From CAKSUT01 sp045542335 (GTDB lineage: Bacteria; Bacillota; Clostridia; Oscillospirales; CAG-382): a stretch of DNA of 10,094 bases. Location of the stretch: NCBI GenBank assembly GCA_045542335.1, contig JAZQKV010000067.1, positions 1 through 10,094 on the forward strand, read 5' to 3'. Below the pieces are notes generated by a model. The model was not told where the DNA came from, searched no databases, and saw only the letters and a program-made list of their open reading frames with translations. Below are positions 1 to 5,812 of this stretch, piece after piece (within the stretch, counting starts at the first letter, position 1; every line of letters starts with the position of its first letter). The position numbers were made by a program, and so were the translations under genes.

Positions 1-1
1 A

Positions 2-385
2 CTTCATAAATATGGAAACTTTGACATTGTCGGTCATTTTGATCTCGTTGCAAAACACATTGATTTTCACAATTACCTTGACACTTCCGACCCACGTTAC
101 ATAACAAGCGCAACAGATTGCTTGCACGAACTTGCCAAGCATCACGATATATTTGAGGTAAATACCGGCGGTATTGCGCGTGGATACAGAAAAAAGCCTT
201 ATCCTGAAGCATTTATTCTCAAAGAGTTAAACAAGCTTAAAAAGTCCGTGATTATCTCATCCGATTGTCATAACATGGAATACCTTGATTGTTGCTTTGA
301 CGATGCAATTGAGCTGATCAAGTCTTGCGGATTCAACGAAGTTAACGTTTTAACCCAGAGCGGTTTCAAAGGAATTAAAATTTAA
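2..385 (+). CDS. PHP-domain phosphatase, histidinol-phosphatase-like (3' part only)
   Basis: The reading frame is open from the window edge to the TAA at 383-385, so the gene begins upstream and only its last 127 codons are visible. The encoded C-terminal part carries GHFDLVAK (residues 11-18 of the fragment), EVNTGGIARGYR and IISSDCH. These are the spacing and wording of metal-ligand segments in PHP-family phosphoesterases of the HisJ/HisK type, which remove phosphate from histidinol phosphate in histidine synthesis. The SSDCH segment near the end should supply a late metal-binding Asp/His pair. The TTG at 122 is internal, because conserved PHP sequence continues upstream in frame. No other histidine gene is visible, and many PHP proteins act on other phosphomonoesters, so the substrate is not settled. 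The stop lies 18 nt before eutH, suggesting co-transcription. Family assignment is firm; the exact enzyme is inference. Confidence 0.85.
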   Translation, partial: LHKYGNFDIVGHFDLVAKHIDFHNYLDTSDPRYITSATDCLHELAKHHDIFEVNTGGIARGYRKKPYPEAFILKELNKLKKSVIISSDCHNMEYLDCCFDDAIELIKSCGFNEVNVLTQSGFKGIKI

Positions 386-390
386 CACAA

Positions 391-396
391 TGAGGT
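391..396 (+). promoter_or_regulatory. Ribosome binding site deciding the TTG start of eutH
   Basis: TGAGGT lies 7 nt before the TTG at 404. No ATG or GTG with comparable spacing exists in this frame before conserved EutH sequence begins, so this site supports the TTG start. Confidence 0.6.
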
Positions 397-403
397 ATTT
401 GTC

Positions 404-1480
404 TTGAATATATTAAGTGTAATAATGGCAGTGTTTTCACTCATTGCCGCTTTTGATTACATAATTGGTGGAAAATTTGGCTTGGGCAAAGAATTTGAAA
501 GAGGTATCAATTTTATGGGAACAATGACTCTTTCAATGACAGGCATGCTGATAATCGCCCCTTGCATTTCAGAGCTCCTGAATAATGCCATTTCAAGGTT
601 TCCGTCTTTTCTTGATCCATCTGTTTTGCCGGCCATTATCCTTGCAAATGACATGGGCGGCGCACCGCTTGCAACAAATCTTTGCACTAATGCAGAAATC
701 GGTGGATACAATGCGTATGTTGTTTCCGCAATGATGGGAGTAACAGTTTCTTTCACAATTCCATTTGCTCTCGGCGTTGTCAAGAAAGAGCAACATCCGG
801 ATATGCTTTATGGAATACTATGCGGTATTGTCACAATTCCAATTGGCTGTATAGTCGGAGGATTCATTTGCGGAATTTCGCTTGTTCCGATGCTTATAAA
901 TCTTGTGCCTATTGTAATTGCTTCAGTTATTGTTGGTATTGGCATCATAAAAGTGCCATCATTTTCGGTAAAAATTTTCTCCGGAATTGGAGTTATAATA
1001 CGTGTGATTATAATTGCAGGCCTTGCTGCAGGAATTTTCGAGTTTCTTTTGGGCATTAAGCTTATTCCCTATTCCGACTCTATTGAATCAGCTACGATGG
1101 TTGTTCTTAATGCATGTTGTGTAATGACAGGCGCTTTTCCGCTAATCAACCTTGTTTCACGAATTCTACGAAAGTCGCTGACAAAAATCGGCGGCAAACT
1201 CGGAATTAACAGCACATCTGCAGTAGGTTTTGTTTCTAGCCTTGCTTCAAACGCTATTACCTTTGACATCATGAAAGATATGGACAGAAAAGGAGTTATT
1301 ATGAATTCAGCTTTTTCTGTTTCCGCCGCATTCACATTTGCAGGTCATCTTGCTTTCACAATGGCTTTTGATGAGAGTTATGTCCCTGCAATGATTGTTG
1401 GTAAACTTATCGCAGGAATCACCTCTCTATTCGTTGCAAATTTCATGAGCAACAGGCTTTTGAAGATTAACAGCCATTAA
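404..1480 (+). CDS. eutH: Ethanolamine permease EutH
   Basis: Encodes a 358-residue, very hydrophobic protein with about ten membrane segments that matches EutH, the inner-membrane carrier that helps ethanolamine enter the cell at low pH or low concentration. Recognisable family segments are the N-terminal IMAVFSLIAAFDYIIGG, ANDMGGAPLA (near residue 80), GIVTIPIGCIVGGFICG (near residue 140), a central GLAAGIFEFLLGIKLIP, and the late MNSAFSVSAAFTFAGHLAF and MIVGKLIAGITS. Length is close to the family's usual 360-410. It starts at TTG with a TGAGGT site ahead, 18 nt after the PHP gene, and ends just before a strong terminator. The usual partners (eutA, eutB, eutC, shell proteins, EutVW regulators) are absent here, so this is either an isolated eutH with the pathway elsewhere or a paralogue carrying another amino alcohol. 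Family call is firm; substrate is inferred. Confidence 0.92.
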   Translation: MNILSVIMAVFSLIAAFDYIIGGKFGLGKEFERGINFMGTMTLSMTGMLIIAPCISELLNNAISRFPSFLDPSVLPAIILANDMGGAPLATNLCTNAEIGGYNAYVVSAMMGVTVSFTIPFALGVVKKEQHPDMLYGILCGIVTIPIGCIVGGFICGISLVPMLINLVPIVIASVIVGIGIIKVPSFSVKIFSGIGVIIRVIIIAGLAAGIFEFLLGIKLIPYSDSIESATMVVLNACCVMTGAFPLINLVSRILRKSLTKIGGKLGINSTSAVGFVSSLASNAITFDIMKDMDRKGVIMNSAFSVSAAFTFAGHLAFTMAFDESYVPAMIVGKLIAGITSLFVANFMSNRLLKINSH

Positions 1481-1483
1481 AGT

Positions 1484-1512
1484 AAAAATGGTGGGCTAAG
1501 CCCACCATTTTT
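1484..1512. terminator. Bidirectional factor-independent terminator between eutH and the ThuA-like gene
   Basis: A perfect inverted repeat, AAAAATGGTGGGC (1484-1496) and its complement (1500-1512), surrounds a 3-nt loop TAA. The A-run on one side and T-run on the other give a U-tract in either direction, so it can stop both convergent genes: eutH ending at 1480 (+) and the ThuA-like gene ending at 1521 (-). Confidence 0.9.
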
Positions 1513-1520
1513 CATGCAAG

Positions 1521-2249
1521 TTATTCAGCCTTTTTGTCATCAACCCATTTGCCGTAATCCTGATAAGCATTGTCCTTATCGGGGCAGGCCCAGGCAGCAG
1601 CATTGCATAGCACCTTTCTTACATATTCGTTGAGGTAAGAGGGACAAGATTCGTGACCGGGACGGAAATAGAAAATCTTTCCGTTACCACGTCTGAAAGT
1701 GCAACCACTTCTGAAAACTTCTCCGCCGGAGAACCAGCTAACAAAAATGAGTTCATCGGGAGCAGGAATATCAAAGTGCTCACCATACATTTCCTCTTGC
1801 GCAAGGTCAAAGAACTGAGGAATACCCTTAGCAATGGGATGCGATGGATTAACCGTCCAGATTCTTTCCTTATCATTGGAACATCTCCACTTAAGGTTAC
1901 AGCCTGTTCCCATAAGTTTCTTAAAGATCTTTGAAAAATGTCCGGAATGGAGAACAACAAGACCCATTCCTTTGAGAACTCTCTGATGAACTTTTTCAAC
2001 AACTTCATCAGGTACGTCTCCGTGGCGAACGTGTCCCCACCAGAAAAGAACGTCAGTATTGTCCAGAAGCTCATCTGTAATGCCGCAGTTGGGCATATCA
2101 AGTGTCACAACTGTTACCTCGTACCTGCCATCTTCTTCAAGTGCAGACTTAATGGCTCCATGCATACCGCCATTACCATAGTGAGCAACGCAATAGTCAT
2201 TTTTATCATGGACATTTTCATTATAAATTGTTACTCTTATCTTATTCAT
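1521..2249 (-). CDS. ThuA-like domain protein (trehalose-utilisation family)
   Basis: A 242-residue protein of the ThuA family, which has a class-I glutamine-amidotransferase-like fold and is tied genetically to use of trehalose and related disaccharides; the biochemical reaction is unsettled for most members. Visible landmarks are the first strand NKIRVTIYNE, LFWWGHVRHG (residues 68-77), VVLHSGHFS (98-106), HPIAKGIP (137-144), EEMYGEHFDIP (152-162) and GKIFYFRPGHE (190-200), all typical in order and spacing. The family length is about 210-280. No signal peptide is seen, so it is probably cytoplasmic. The start chosen is the ATG at 2249, preceded by AAAGGA; an in-frame ATG 45 nt upstream (2294) would add 15 non-conserved residues. 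It has its own promoter and stands alone, with no sugar transporter or oxidoreductase beside it. Family firm, substrate unknown. Confidence 0.88.
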   Translation of the reverse strand: MNKIRVTIYNENVHDKNDYCVAHYGNGGMHGAIKSALEEDGRYEVTVVTLDMPNCGITDELLDNTDVLFWWGHVRHGDVPDEVVEKVHQRVLKGMGLVVLHSGHFSKIFKKLMGTGCNLKWRCSNDKERIWTVNPSHPIAKGIPQFFDLAQEEMYGEHFDIPAPDELIFVSWFSGGEVFRSGCTFRRGNGKIFYFRPGHESCPSYLNEYVRKVLCNAAAWACPDKDNAYQDYGKWVDDKKAE

Positions 2250-2260
2250 TTTACGAAATT

Positions 2261-2265
2261 TCCTT
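2261..2265 (-). promoter_or_regulatory. Ribosome binding site of the ThuA-like gene
   Basis: On the minus strand AAGGA precedes the ATG at 2249 by 11 nt, slightly long but the best purine-rich site near either possible start. It favours the 242-residue form over the longer one starting at 2294. Confidence 0.5.
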
Positions 2266-2306
2266 TCTTTGGTGTTAAATAATTGCTCAAACAATCATTT
2301 TACTTA

Positions 2307-2335
2307 ATTTTAGCACATGACAATTGTAAAGTCAA
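2307..2335 (-). promoter_or_regulatory. Housekeeping-type promoter for the ThuA-like gene
   Basis: Read on the minus strand, a TTGACT -35 box (2330-2335) and a TAAAAT -10 box (2307-2312) are separated by exactly 17 bp. Transcription would start near 2300, giving a leader of about 50 nt before the ATG at 2249. Confidence 0.7.
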
Positions 2336-2405
2336 GAGGTTTCAAGCTTTTTTACTCAAATAAATATAAAAATTTATTTTTTCGGAGAATTTTTTATACT
2401 TTTCA

Positions 2406-2425
2406 ACTTTCATTATAATGAAAGT
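2406..2425. promoter_or_regulatory. Perfect 20-bp palindrome, candidate operator
   Basis: ACTTTCATTATAATGAAAGT equals its own reverse complement over all 20 bases; the next bases outward (A and A) do not pair. It has no G/C-rich core and no U-tract, so it is unlikely to be a terminator. It lies between the two divergent promoters, about 70 bp upstream of the leftward -35 box and about 50 bp upstream of the rightward one, where a homodimeric regulator might bind. TATAAT can be read at its centre on both strands, but no good -35 box is correctly spaced on either. Confidence 0.45.
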
Positions 2426-2473
2426 AAACAAGTTAATAATTTGCAAAGAAGTTTAAATATTACAAATTCCGAC

Positions 2474-2502
2474 TTGACATGTTTATCTCTTGCGAGTATA
2501 AT
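2474..2502 (+). promoter_or_regulatory. Consensus housekeeping promoter for the COG2426-PAP2 unit
   Basis: TTGACA (2474-2479) and TATAAT (2497-2502) are both perfect consensus hexamers, and the spacer is 17 bp. Transcription would begin near 2509, about 70 nt before the TTG start at 2580. Such a site implies strong, basic expression unless repressed. Confidence 0.88.
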
Positions 2503-2565
2503 AACAATGGTTGTTTGTGTCATGCTATGCTATTTTACTTTAATTGCTCTTTTTATATCTTATAT

Positions 2566-2571
2566 GGAGGT
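2566..2571 (+). promoter_or_regulatory. Strong ribosome binding site deciding the TTG start at 2580
   Basis: GGAGGT stands 8 nt before TTG at 2580. The in-frame start possible at 2544 would place this site inside the coding region and add a non-conserved extension, so TTG at 2580 is preferred. Confidence 0.8.
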
Positions 2572-2579
2572 ACATAAAC

Positions 2580-3074
2580 TTGGCAGAAGCTATTTTTGAA
2601 TATCTTGAAAGCTTTGGCGGCAGAGAACTTGCTCTTTTTTTAATTTCAATGATTCCAATTGTTGAGTTAAGAGGTGCAATTCCACTTGGCATTGCCATAG
2701 GGCTTCCCTGGTATGAGGTTTTGCCCATTTCGATAATAGGAAATCTTATCCCTGTACCATTTATTCTTTTGCTTGTTAAATATGTTATTAACTGGTTGAA
2801 ATCAATACCAAGGATTTCGAGATTTGCACATAAAATTGAGGAAAAACTAATGAAGAAGTCTGATAAAATAAGGAAAGGACTTGGGCTTGGACTTTTTGTT
2901 TTTGTAGCAATTCCATTGCCGGGCACAGGTGCTTGGACAGGCGCAGGAATTGCAGCACTCCTTGGACTTCCCGGAAAGAAATCTTTAGTAGAAATTTTTT
3001 TGGGAGTTGTTATTGCCGGTATAATAATGACGCTGCTCTCAACATCAGTTATTTCGACAATCAGACTTTTTTGA
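2580..3074 (+). CDS. COG2426 / 'small multidrug export' family membrane protein
   Basis: A 164-residue integral membrane protein of the PF06695/COG2426 family. Two hallmark segments are clear: IPIVELRGAIPLGIA (residues 25-39) and AIPLPGTGAWTGAGIAALLG (110-129). Each has a proline/glycine break within a hydrophobic stretch, suggesting re-entrant loops, and a basic loop (about residues 78-100) separates the two halves. The family name reflects an early drug-export annotation; actual substrates are not established. The two-loop architecture recalls DedA-type lipid transporters, which is my inference. It starts at TTG with a strong GGAGGT and sits directly behind a consensus promoter. A PAP2 phosphatase gene follows 70 nt downstream with its own ribosome site and no clear terminator between, so the two probably share a transcript. 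Family assignment firm, function open. Confidence 0.9.
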   Translation: MAEAIFEYLESFGGRELALFLISMIPIVELRGAIPLGIAIGLPWYEVLPISIIGNLIPVPFILLLVKYVINWLKSIPRISRFAHKIEEKLMKKSDKIRKGLGLGLFVFVAIPLPGTGAWTGAGIAALLGLPGKKSLVEIFLGVVIAGIIMTLLSTSVISTIRLF

Positions 3075-3132
3075 TTTAATCATAAATCTTTTCGCTTTGC
3101 TTAGTAGTGCAGATTTACATCATTTCAATTTT

Positions 3133-3138
3133 AGGAGG
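3133..3138 (+). promoter_or_regulatory. Ribosome binding site deciding the PAP2 start at 3145
   Basis: AGGAGG, a full Shine-Dalgarno core, lies 6 nt before ATG at 3145. An in-frame start at 3097 lacks such a site. Confidence 0.85.
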
Positions 3139-3144
3139 AAAATC

Positions 3145-3711
3145 ATGCTCGATGCAATTCTCGCTTTTGACCATGAATTTCTTATTGCGGTGCAAGAAAT
3201 TCATACACCATTTCTTGATACTTTTTTCAAGTTTTTCACATCTCTCGGAAATGCAGGACTTATATGCATAATTCTCACGCTTATTATGCTCACAATGAAA
3301 AAAACTCGATTCTGTGGTATTTCATGCGCACTTTCTCTCATTTACGACCTTCTTTTGTGTAACATTATTCTCAAGCCGCTTTTCGAGCGTCCGAGACCTT
3401 ATGAGTTTTTTACAGATTTTTCTGCAGAAGCTCTTATCATTTCTGCTCCATCTGATTTTTCTTTCCCCTCAGGTCACACAGCGGCTTGCTTCGCTTTTTC
3501 AGCTGCTCTTTTCATGCATAACAAAAAGCTTGGTATAATCGCTTATGTGTTCTCCGCAATAATGGGCTTTTCAAGATTATATCTTGGTGTTCACTATCCA
3601 ACTGATATTTTTGGGGGAATTATTGTCGGAATTGTTTGCGGAATTATCGCATACCATACTAATTGCAAATTCATAAAGAAACATCTTTCAAAATCAGAGA
3701 ATAATAATTGA
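3145..3711 (+). CDS. PAP2-superfamily membrane phosphatase
   Basis: A 188-residue membrane phosphatase of the PAP2 (type 2 phosphatidic acid phosphatase) superfamily. All three catalytic signatures are present: K77 followed by R84-P85 in KPLFERPRP; PSGH at 108-111, whose His is the general acid; and S143-R144 with H150 and D154 in SRLYLGVHYPTD, where H150 is the expected nucleophile. About five or six hydrophobic segments surround them, placing the active site at the outer membrane face. Members of this size in Gram-positives often dephosphorylate undecaprenyl pyrophosphate (BcrC type) or lipid phosphates such as phosphatidylglycerol phosphate; the exact lipid cannot be read here. It starts at ATG 3145 behind AGGAGG and follows the COG2426 gene in the same direction. 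No clear terminator is seen before the folate operon, so some read-through is possible. Confidence 0.92.
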   Translation: MLDAILAFDHEFLIAVQEIHTPFLDTFFKFFTSLGNAGLICIILTLIMLTMKKTRFCGISCALSLIYDLLLCNIILKPLFERPRPYEFFTDFSAEALIISAPSDFSFPSGHTAACFAFSAALFMHNKKLGIIAYVFSAIMGFSRLYLGVHYPTDIFGGIIVGIVCGIIAYHTNCKFIKKHLSKSENNN

Positions 3712-3739
3712 TGTCAAAATTCACCGTGAAGTAATAAAA

Positions 3740-3768
3740 TAGTGTAGAAATATCGCAAATTATATGCT
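3740..3768 (+). promoter_or_regulatory. Tentative promoter for the folate operon
   Basis: A weak TAGTGT (3740-3745) and TATGCT (3763-3768) are spaced by 17 bp just upstream of the riboswitch. An alternative is TTGATG (3708-3713) with TAATAA (3732-3737), 18 bp apart. Neither is close to consensus. A promoter is expected in 3712-3780 because the aptamer begins at about 3780, but which pair is used cannot be decided. Confidence 0.3.
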
Positions 3769-3779
3769 ATTATTTGCTT

Positions 3780-3883
3780 ATGCAAAGTAGGAATTTGTGC
3801 GTTAAGTGAGCAATGGACGGGAAGTTGCCGTTGCTACGAAAAGTCTTTAAGACTTGCGGTACATTTTCCGCATTCCGTTGCTG
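3780..3883 (+). ncRNA. THF (tetrahydrofolate) riboswitch aptamer
   Basis: This leader matches the folT-type THF riboswitch in order of conserved blocks: GTAG (3787-3790), GCGTTAAGTG (3799-3808), ACGAA (3836-3840), GCGGT (3856-3860) and a closing GCATTCCG (3870-3877). Helices fit too. P1 is GCAA (3782-3785) with TTGC (3878-3881). P2 is GAATTTGT (3791-3798) with ACATTTTC (3861-3868), with two central U-U mismatches. P3 is AGCAA-x-GG (3809-3816) with CC-x-TTGCT (3828-3835). P4 is AAGTC (3841-3845) with GACTT (3851-3855). The long-range contact pairs GGAA (3820-3823) in the P3 loop with TTCC (3873-3876). Known members bind reduced folates and usually repress folate uptake or synthesis genes. Here folT and folC follow, with a terminator in between, which supports the call independently. 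Confidence 0.93.
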
Positions 3884-3889
3884 CAAAAT
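3881..3889 (+). promoter_or_regulatory. Candidate antiterminator arm
   Basis: CTGCAAAAT can pair with ATTTTACAG (3935-3943) at eight of nine positions (one C-A mismatch). That partner covers the loop and 3' arm of the downstream terminator. Its first base is shared with the 3' strand of P1, so a ligand-stabilised P1 would weaken this pairing. This is an inferred folding, not computed. Confidence 0.4.
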
Positions 3890-3920
3890 AAGTATTTTTA
3901 TATCGTTTTTTCGTTAAAGT

Positions 3921-3963
3921 ACCCTTTTTGTAGCATTTTACAGAAAGGGTGTTTTTTATTTTT
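3921..3963 (+). terminator. Riboswitch-controlled attenuator terminator ahead of folT
   Basis: ACCCTTTTTGTA (3921-3932) pairs with TACAGAAAGGGT (3939-3950), a 12-bp stem including one T-G wobble, closed by a 6-nt loop GCATTT and followed by GTTTTTTATTTTT (3951-3963). It lies 37 nt after the aptamer and 27 nt before the folT ATG, so it is placed to stop transcription before any of the operon is read. It is the expression platform of the THF riboswitch. Confidence 0.88.
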
Positions 3964-3990
3964 AAAGCTTTTTCAAAACAACGTTTTTTG

Positions 3991-4536
3991 ATGCCCAAGC
4001 TTACAACAAGAAGTATTTGCACCGTCGCAATGATTCTTGCAATCACAGCCATTCTTGCCATTTTCTGCACTTTCAGAATTGGCACTGTCATCAAAATTCC
4101 TTTTAAGTTTATTTCTGTATTTGTTACAGGGGTTCTTTTCGGACCGCTCCTAGGTGGCTTTGTAGGCGCCGCAGGTGACATTTTGAATGTCATTCTTATG
4201 CCGTCGGGTCCATGGCTCCCGCAACTCACTTTTTGTGAATTTATAAGTGGGGTTGTATTTGGTGTTTTCTTTTACCGTCTTGGCTACAACGTTAAATCAT
4301 ATACCATAAGATCAATTTCATGTACACTTGTAGGCTTTGTTCTTGATATGTTTTTAACAACGTATTTTCTTGTTGGTGCCGGATACTTTCCCGGATTTAC
4401 AATTGCTTTTGAAACAAGACTTGCGGCCGGCATTATTAAAATGATTTTGCAATGTGCGATTCTTATAACGTCAAGAATGTTTTTCTTGCGGTTTTCCACA
4501 ATAATTGCAAAACTCACTGATACTAATATTCGTTGA
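3991..4536 (+). CDS. folT: Folate ECF transporter S component FolT
   Basis: A 181-residue membrane protein with about six hydrophobic segments, matching folate-specific substrate-binding (S) subunits of energy-coupling-factor transporters. The subunit binds folate from outside and works with the shared EcfA/EcfA'/EcfT module, which is not in this window. Family-like features are an N-terminal helix rich in small residues (MILAITAILAI), the segment IKIPFKFISVFVTGVLFGPLLGG in part (residues 35-56), GAAGDILNVILMPSGPW (59-75) and GAGYFPGFTIAFETRL near residue 135. Its place behind a THF riboswitch and 13 nt before folC makes the folate assignment strong. The start chosen is ATG 3991, because the earlier in-frame GTG at 3949 lies inside the terminator. 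No good Shine-Dalgarno is visible ahead of the ATG, so translation may be weak or use TTG at 3988. Confidence 0.93.
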   Translation: MPKLTTRSICTVAMILAITAILAIFCTFRIGTVIKIPFKFISVFVTGVLFGPLLGGFVGAAGDILNVILMPSGPWLPQLTFCEFISGVVFGVFFYRLGYNVKSYTIRSISCTLVGFVLDMFLTTYFLVGAGYFPGFTIAFETRLAAGIIKMILQCAILITSRMFFLRFSTIIAKLTDTNIR

Positions 4537-4538
4537 TT

Positions 4539-4542
4539 GGAG
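4539..4542 (+). promoter_or_regulatory. Ribosome binding site deciding the folC start
   Basis: GGAG stands 7 nt before ATG at 4550, just after the folT stop codon (4534-4536). A longer frame beginning at 4505 inside folT has no such site. Confidence 0.7.
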
Positions 4543-4549
4543 AATCTTC

Positions 4550-5812
4550 ATGAACAAGGATTTTTTAAACTATGCTAACAGTTTCCAGTCTGTGGCACGC
4601 CTTGGTCTCGAAAGCATTACACTCTTGCTGTCATACCTCGGAGACCCACACAAAAATCTTAAATGTATTCACGTTGCAGGAACTAACGGAAAAGGTTCAG
4701 TATGCGCCTTTCTTGCCTGTATTCTTGAGGATTCAGGCTTAAAAGTCGGCAAGTACATTTCCCCGAACATGATAGATGTAACAGAGCGCATATCAATAAA
4801 CGGAACAGATATTTCAACTGAATCTCTTGAAAAACTCATGGATAAGGTGAAAATAGCCGCCGACAAAGTCAAAGAGGATCTTGGCGATTATCCAACGCAG
4901 TTTGAGCTTTGGACTGCTGCAGCTTTTCTCTATTATTACGAACAAAGATGCGATATATGCGTCATCGAAGTTGGTCTTGGTGGTGAAAGGGATGCCACTA
5001 ATGTTATCCCCTCACCCGTTTTTTCTATTATTACATCTGTAAGCATGGACCACATGGGTTATCTCGGCAACTCACTTTATGAAATTGCTTGCGCAAAAGC
5101 GGGTATTATAAAGCAAAAATGTCCTGTTATCACATTTAATCAGGACAATGAAATCATGCGCGCGATTCAAGAAGCCTGTCAAAGAAACAACTGTCAGCTT
5201 ATTCTTGCCAATACGCCCTTTACAGGCTCTCCTGATTGCGGTAGAGAGGTTATTGATTATCAAGATATGGAAGCTTTAAAGCTTGGCATATGCGGCGCTT
5301 TTCAGCCTCAAAATGCATCTCTTGCCATTGAAGCTGCAATGCTTCTTGGAATCCCTGAAATGTGCATAAGAAGCGGGCTTGAACGTGCTTCAAACATGGG
5401 ACGTTTTGAAATTAAAAAATCCGACAAAAATCGCACTTTGATTATAGATGGTGCGCACAACAGCGATGGAATGGCTTCACTCATGCGCTCGCTTGAAAGA
5501 TATTTTCCGAATGATGTACCTGTCTTTATCATGGGAATGATGCATGACAAAGAGAAGGACGGTGTAATTTCAAATATGAGGTCTTCCTCTCTTTGCCCGT
5601 CAAAAATTTATACTGTGACAGTAAAAAACAACTCAAGAGCGATGAGCGCAGATGATCTTAGCAATGTTTTAAATTCAGCAGGTCTTCCCTCAACGTCTTG
5701 TAAAGACATTGCCGAGGCAATATTACTGACAAAAGATGAAAAGCTTTGCGTGATATGCGGCTCTCTTTACCTTTACAAGGACTATCACGAGGCGCAGGGT
5801 TGCAACATATGA
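4550..5812 (+). CDS. folC: Bifunctional folylpolyglutamate synthase / dihydrofolate synthase FolC
   Basis: A 420-residue cytoplasmic ligase that adds glutamate to folates with ATP, retaining them in the cell; many bacterial FolC enzymes also join glutamate to dihydropteroate. Motifs appear in the usual order: P-loop AGTNGKGS (43-50), SPNMIDVTERI (71-81), EVGLGGERDATN (140-151), SMDHMGYLG (165-173), KAGIIK (183-188, with the Lys that is carbamylated in Mur/FolC ligases), FQPQNASLA (251-259), GRFE (284-287) and the C-terminal domain's DGAHN (300-304). Length is normal. Two motifs differ from the common wording: SPN where SPH is usual and GGERDATN where GGRLDATN is usual. It starts 13 nt after folT and its stop overlaps the next gene's ATG, so folT, folC and the AraC gene form one riboswitch-controlled unit. 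No folP, folK or folE lies here, fitting a cell that relies on imported folate, though that is inference. Confidence 0.95.
   Translation: MNKDFLNYANSFQSVARLGLESITLLLSYLGDPHKNLKCIHVAGTNGKGSVCAFLACILEDSGLKVGKYISPNMIDVTERISINGTDISTESLEKLMDKVKIAADKVKEDLGDYPTQFELWTAAAFLYYYEQRCDICVIEVGLGGERDATNVIPSPVFSIITSVSMDHMGYLGNSLYEIACAKAGIIKQKCPVITFNQDNEIMRAIQEACQRNNCQLILANTPFTGSPDCGREVIDYQDMEALKLGICGAFQPQNASLAIEAAMLLGIPEMCIRSGLERASNMGRFEIKKSDKNRTLIIDGAHNSDGMASLMRSLERYFPNDVPVFIMGMMHDKEKDGVISNMRSSSLCPSKIYTVTVKNNSRAMSADDLSNVLNSAGLPSTSCKDIAEAILLTKDEKLCVICGSLYLYKDYHEAQGCNI

Larger units (their letters stand above)
2250..2579. other. AT-rich divergent intergenic region
   Basis: This gap lies between the leftward ThuA-like gene and the rightward COG2426 gene. 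It contains a leftward promoter (2307-2335), a 20-bp palindrome (2406-2425) and a rightward promoter (2474-2502). I see no convincing small ORF, tRNA or riboswitch in the rest. The stretch 2336-2405 is mostly A and T without clear structure. Confidence 0.6.

Noticed and set aside
1653..2282. Two plus-strand open frames opposite the ThuA-like gene
   Set aside because: They sit antisense to a conserved family protein and show no ribosome sites or family motifs.
2412..2419. TATAAT motifs inside the 20-bp palindrome as separate promoters
   Set aside because: No acceptable -35 box stands 16-18 bp upstream on either strand, and better promoters exist on both sides.
3073..3092. Small hairpin GATTTA/TAAATC followed by TTTT after the COG2426 gene
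   Set aside because: The stem is six pairs, almost all A-T, too weak to be called a terminator; the PAP2 gene follows closely in the same direction.
3720..3730. Short dyad TTCACCGTGAA upstream of the folate operon
   Set aside because: Only eleven bases with a single-base centre; this could easily occur by chance, and the riboswitch already explains the regulation.
3834..4229. Minus-strand open frame across the riboswitch and folT
   Set aside because: It overlaps a strongly supported aptamer, terminator and folT coding region, and its translation has no recognisable features.
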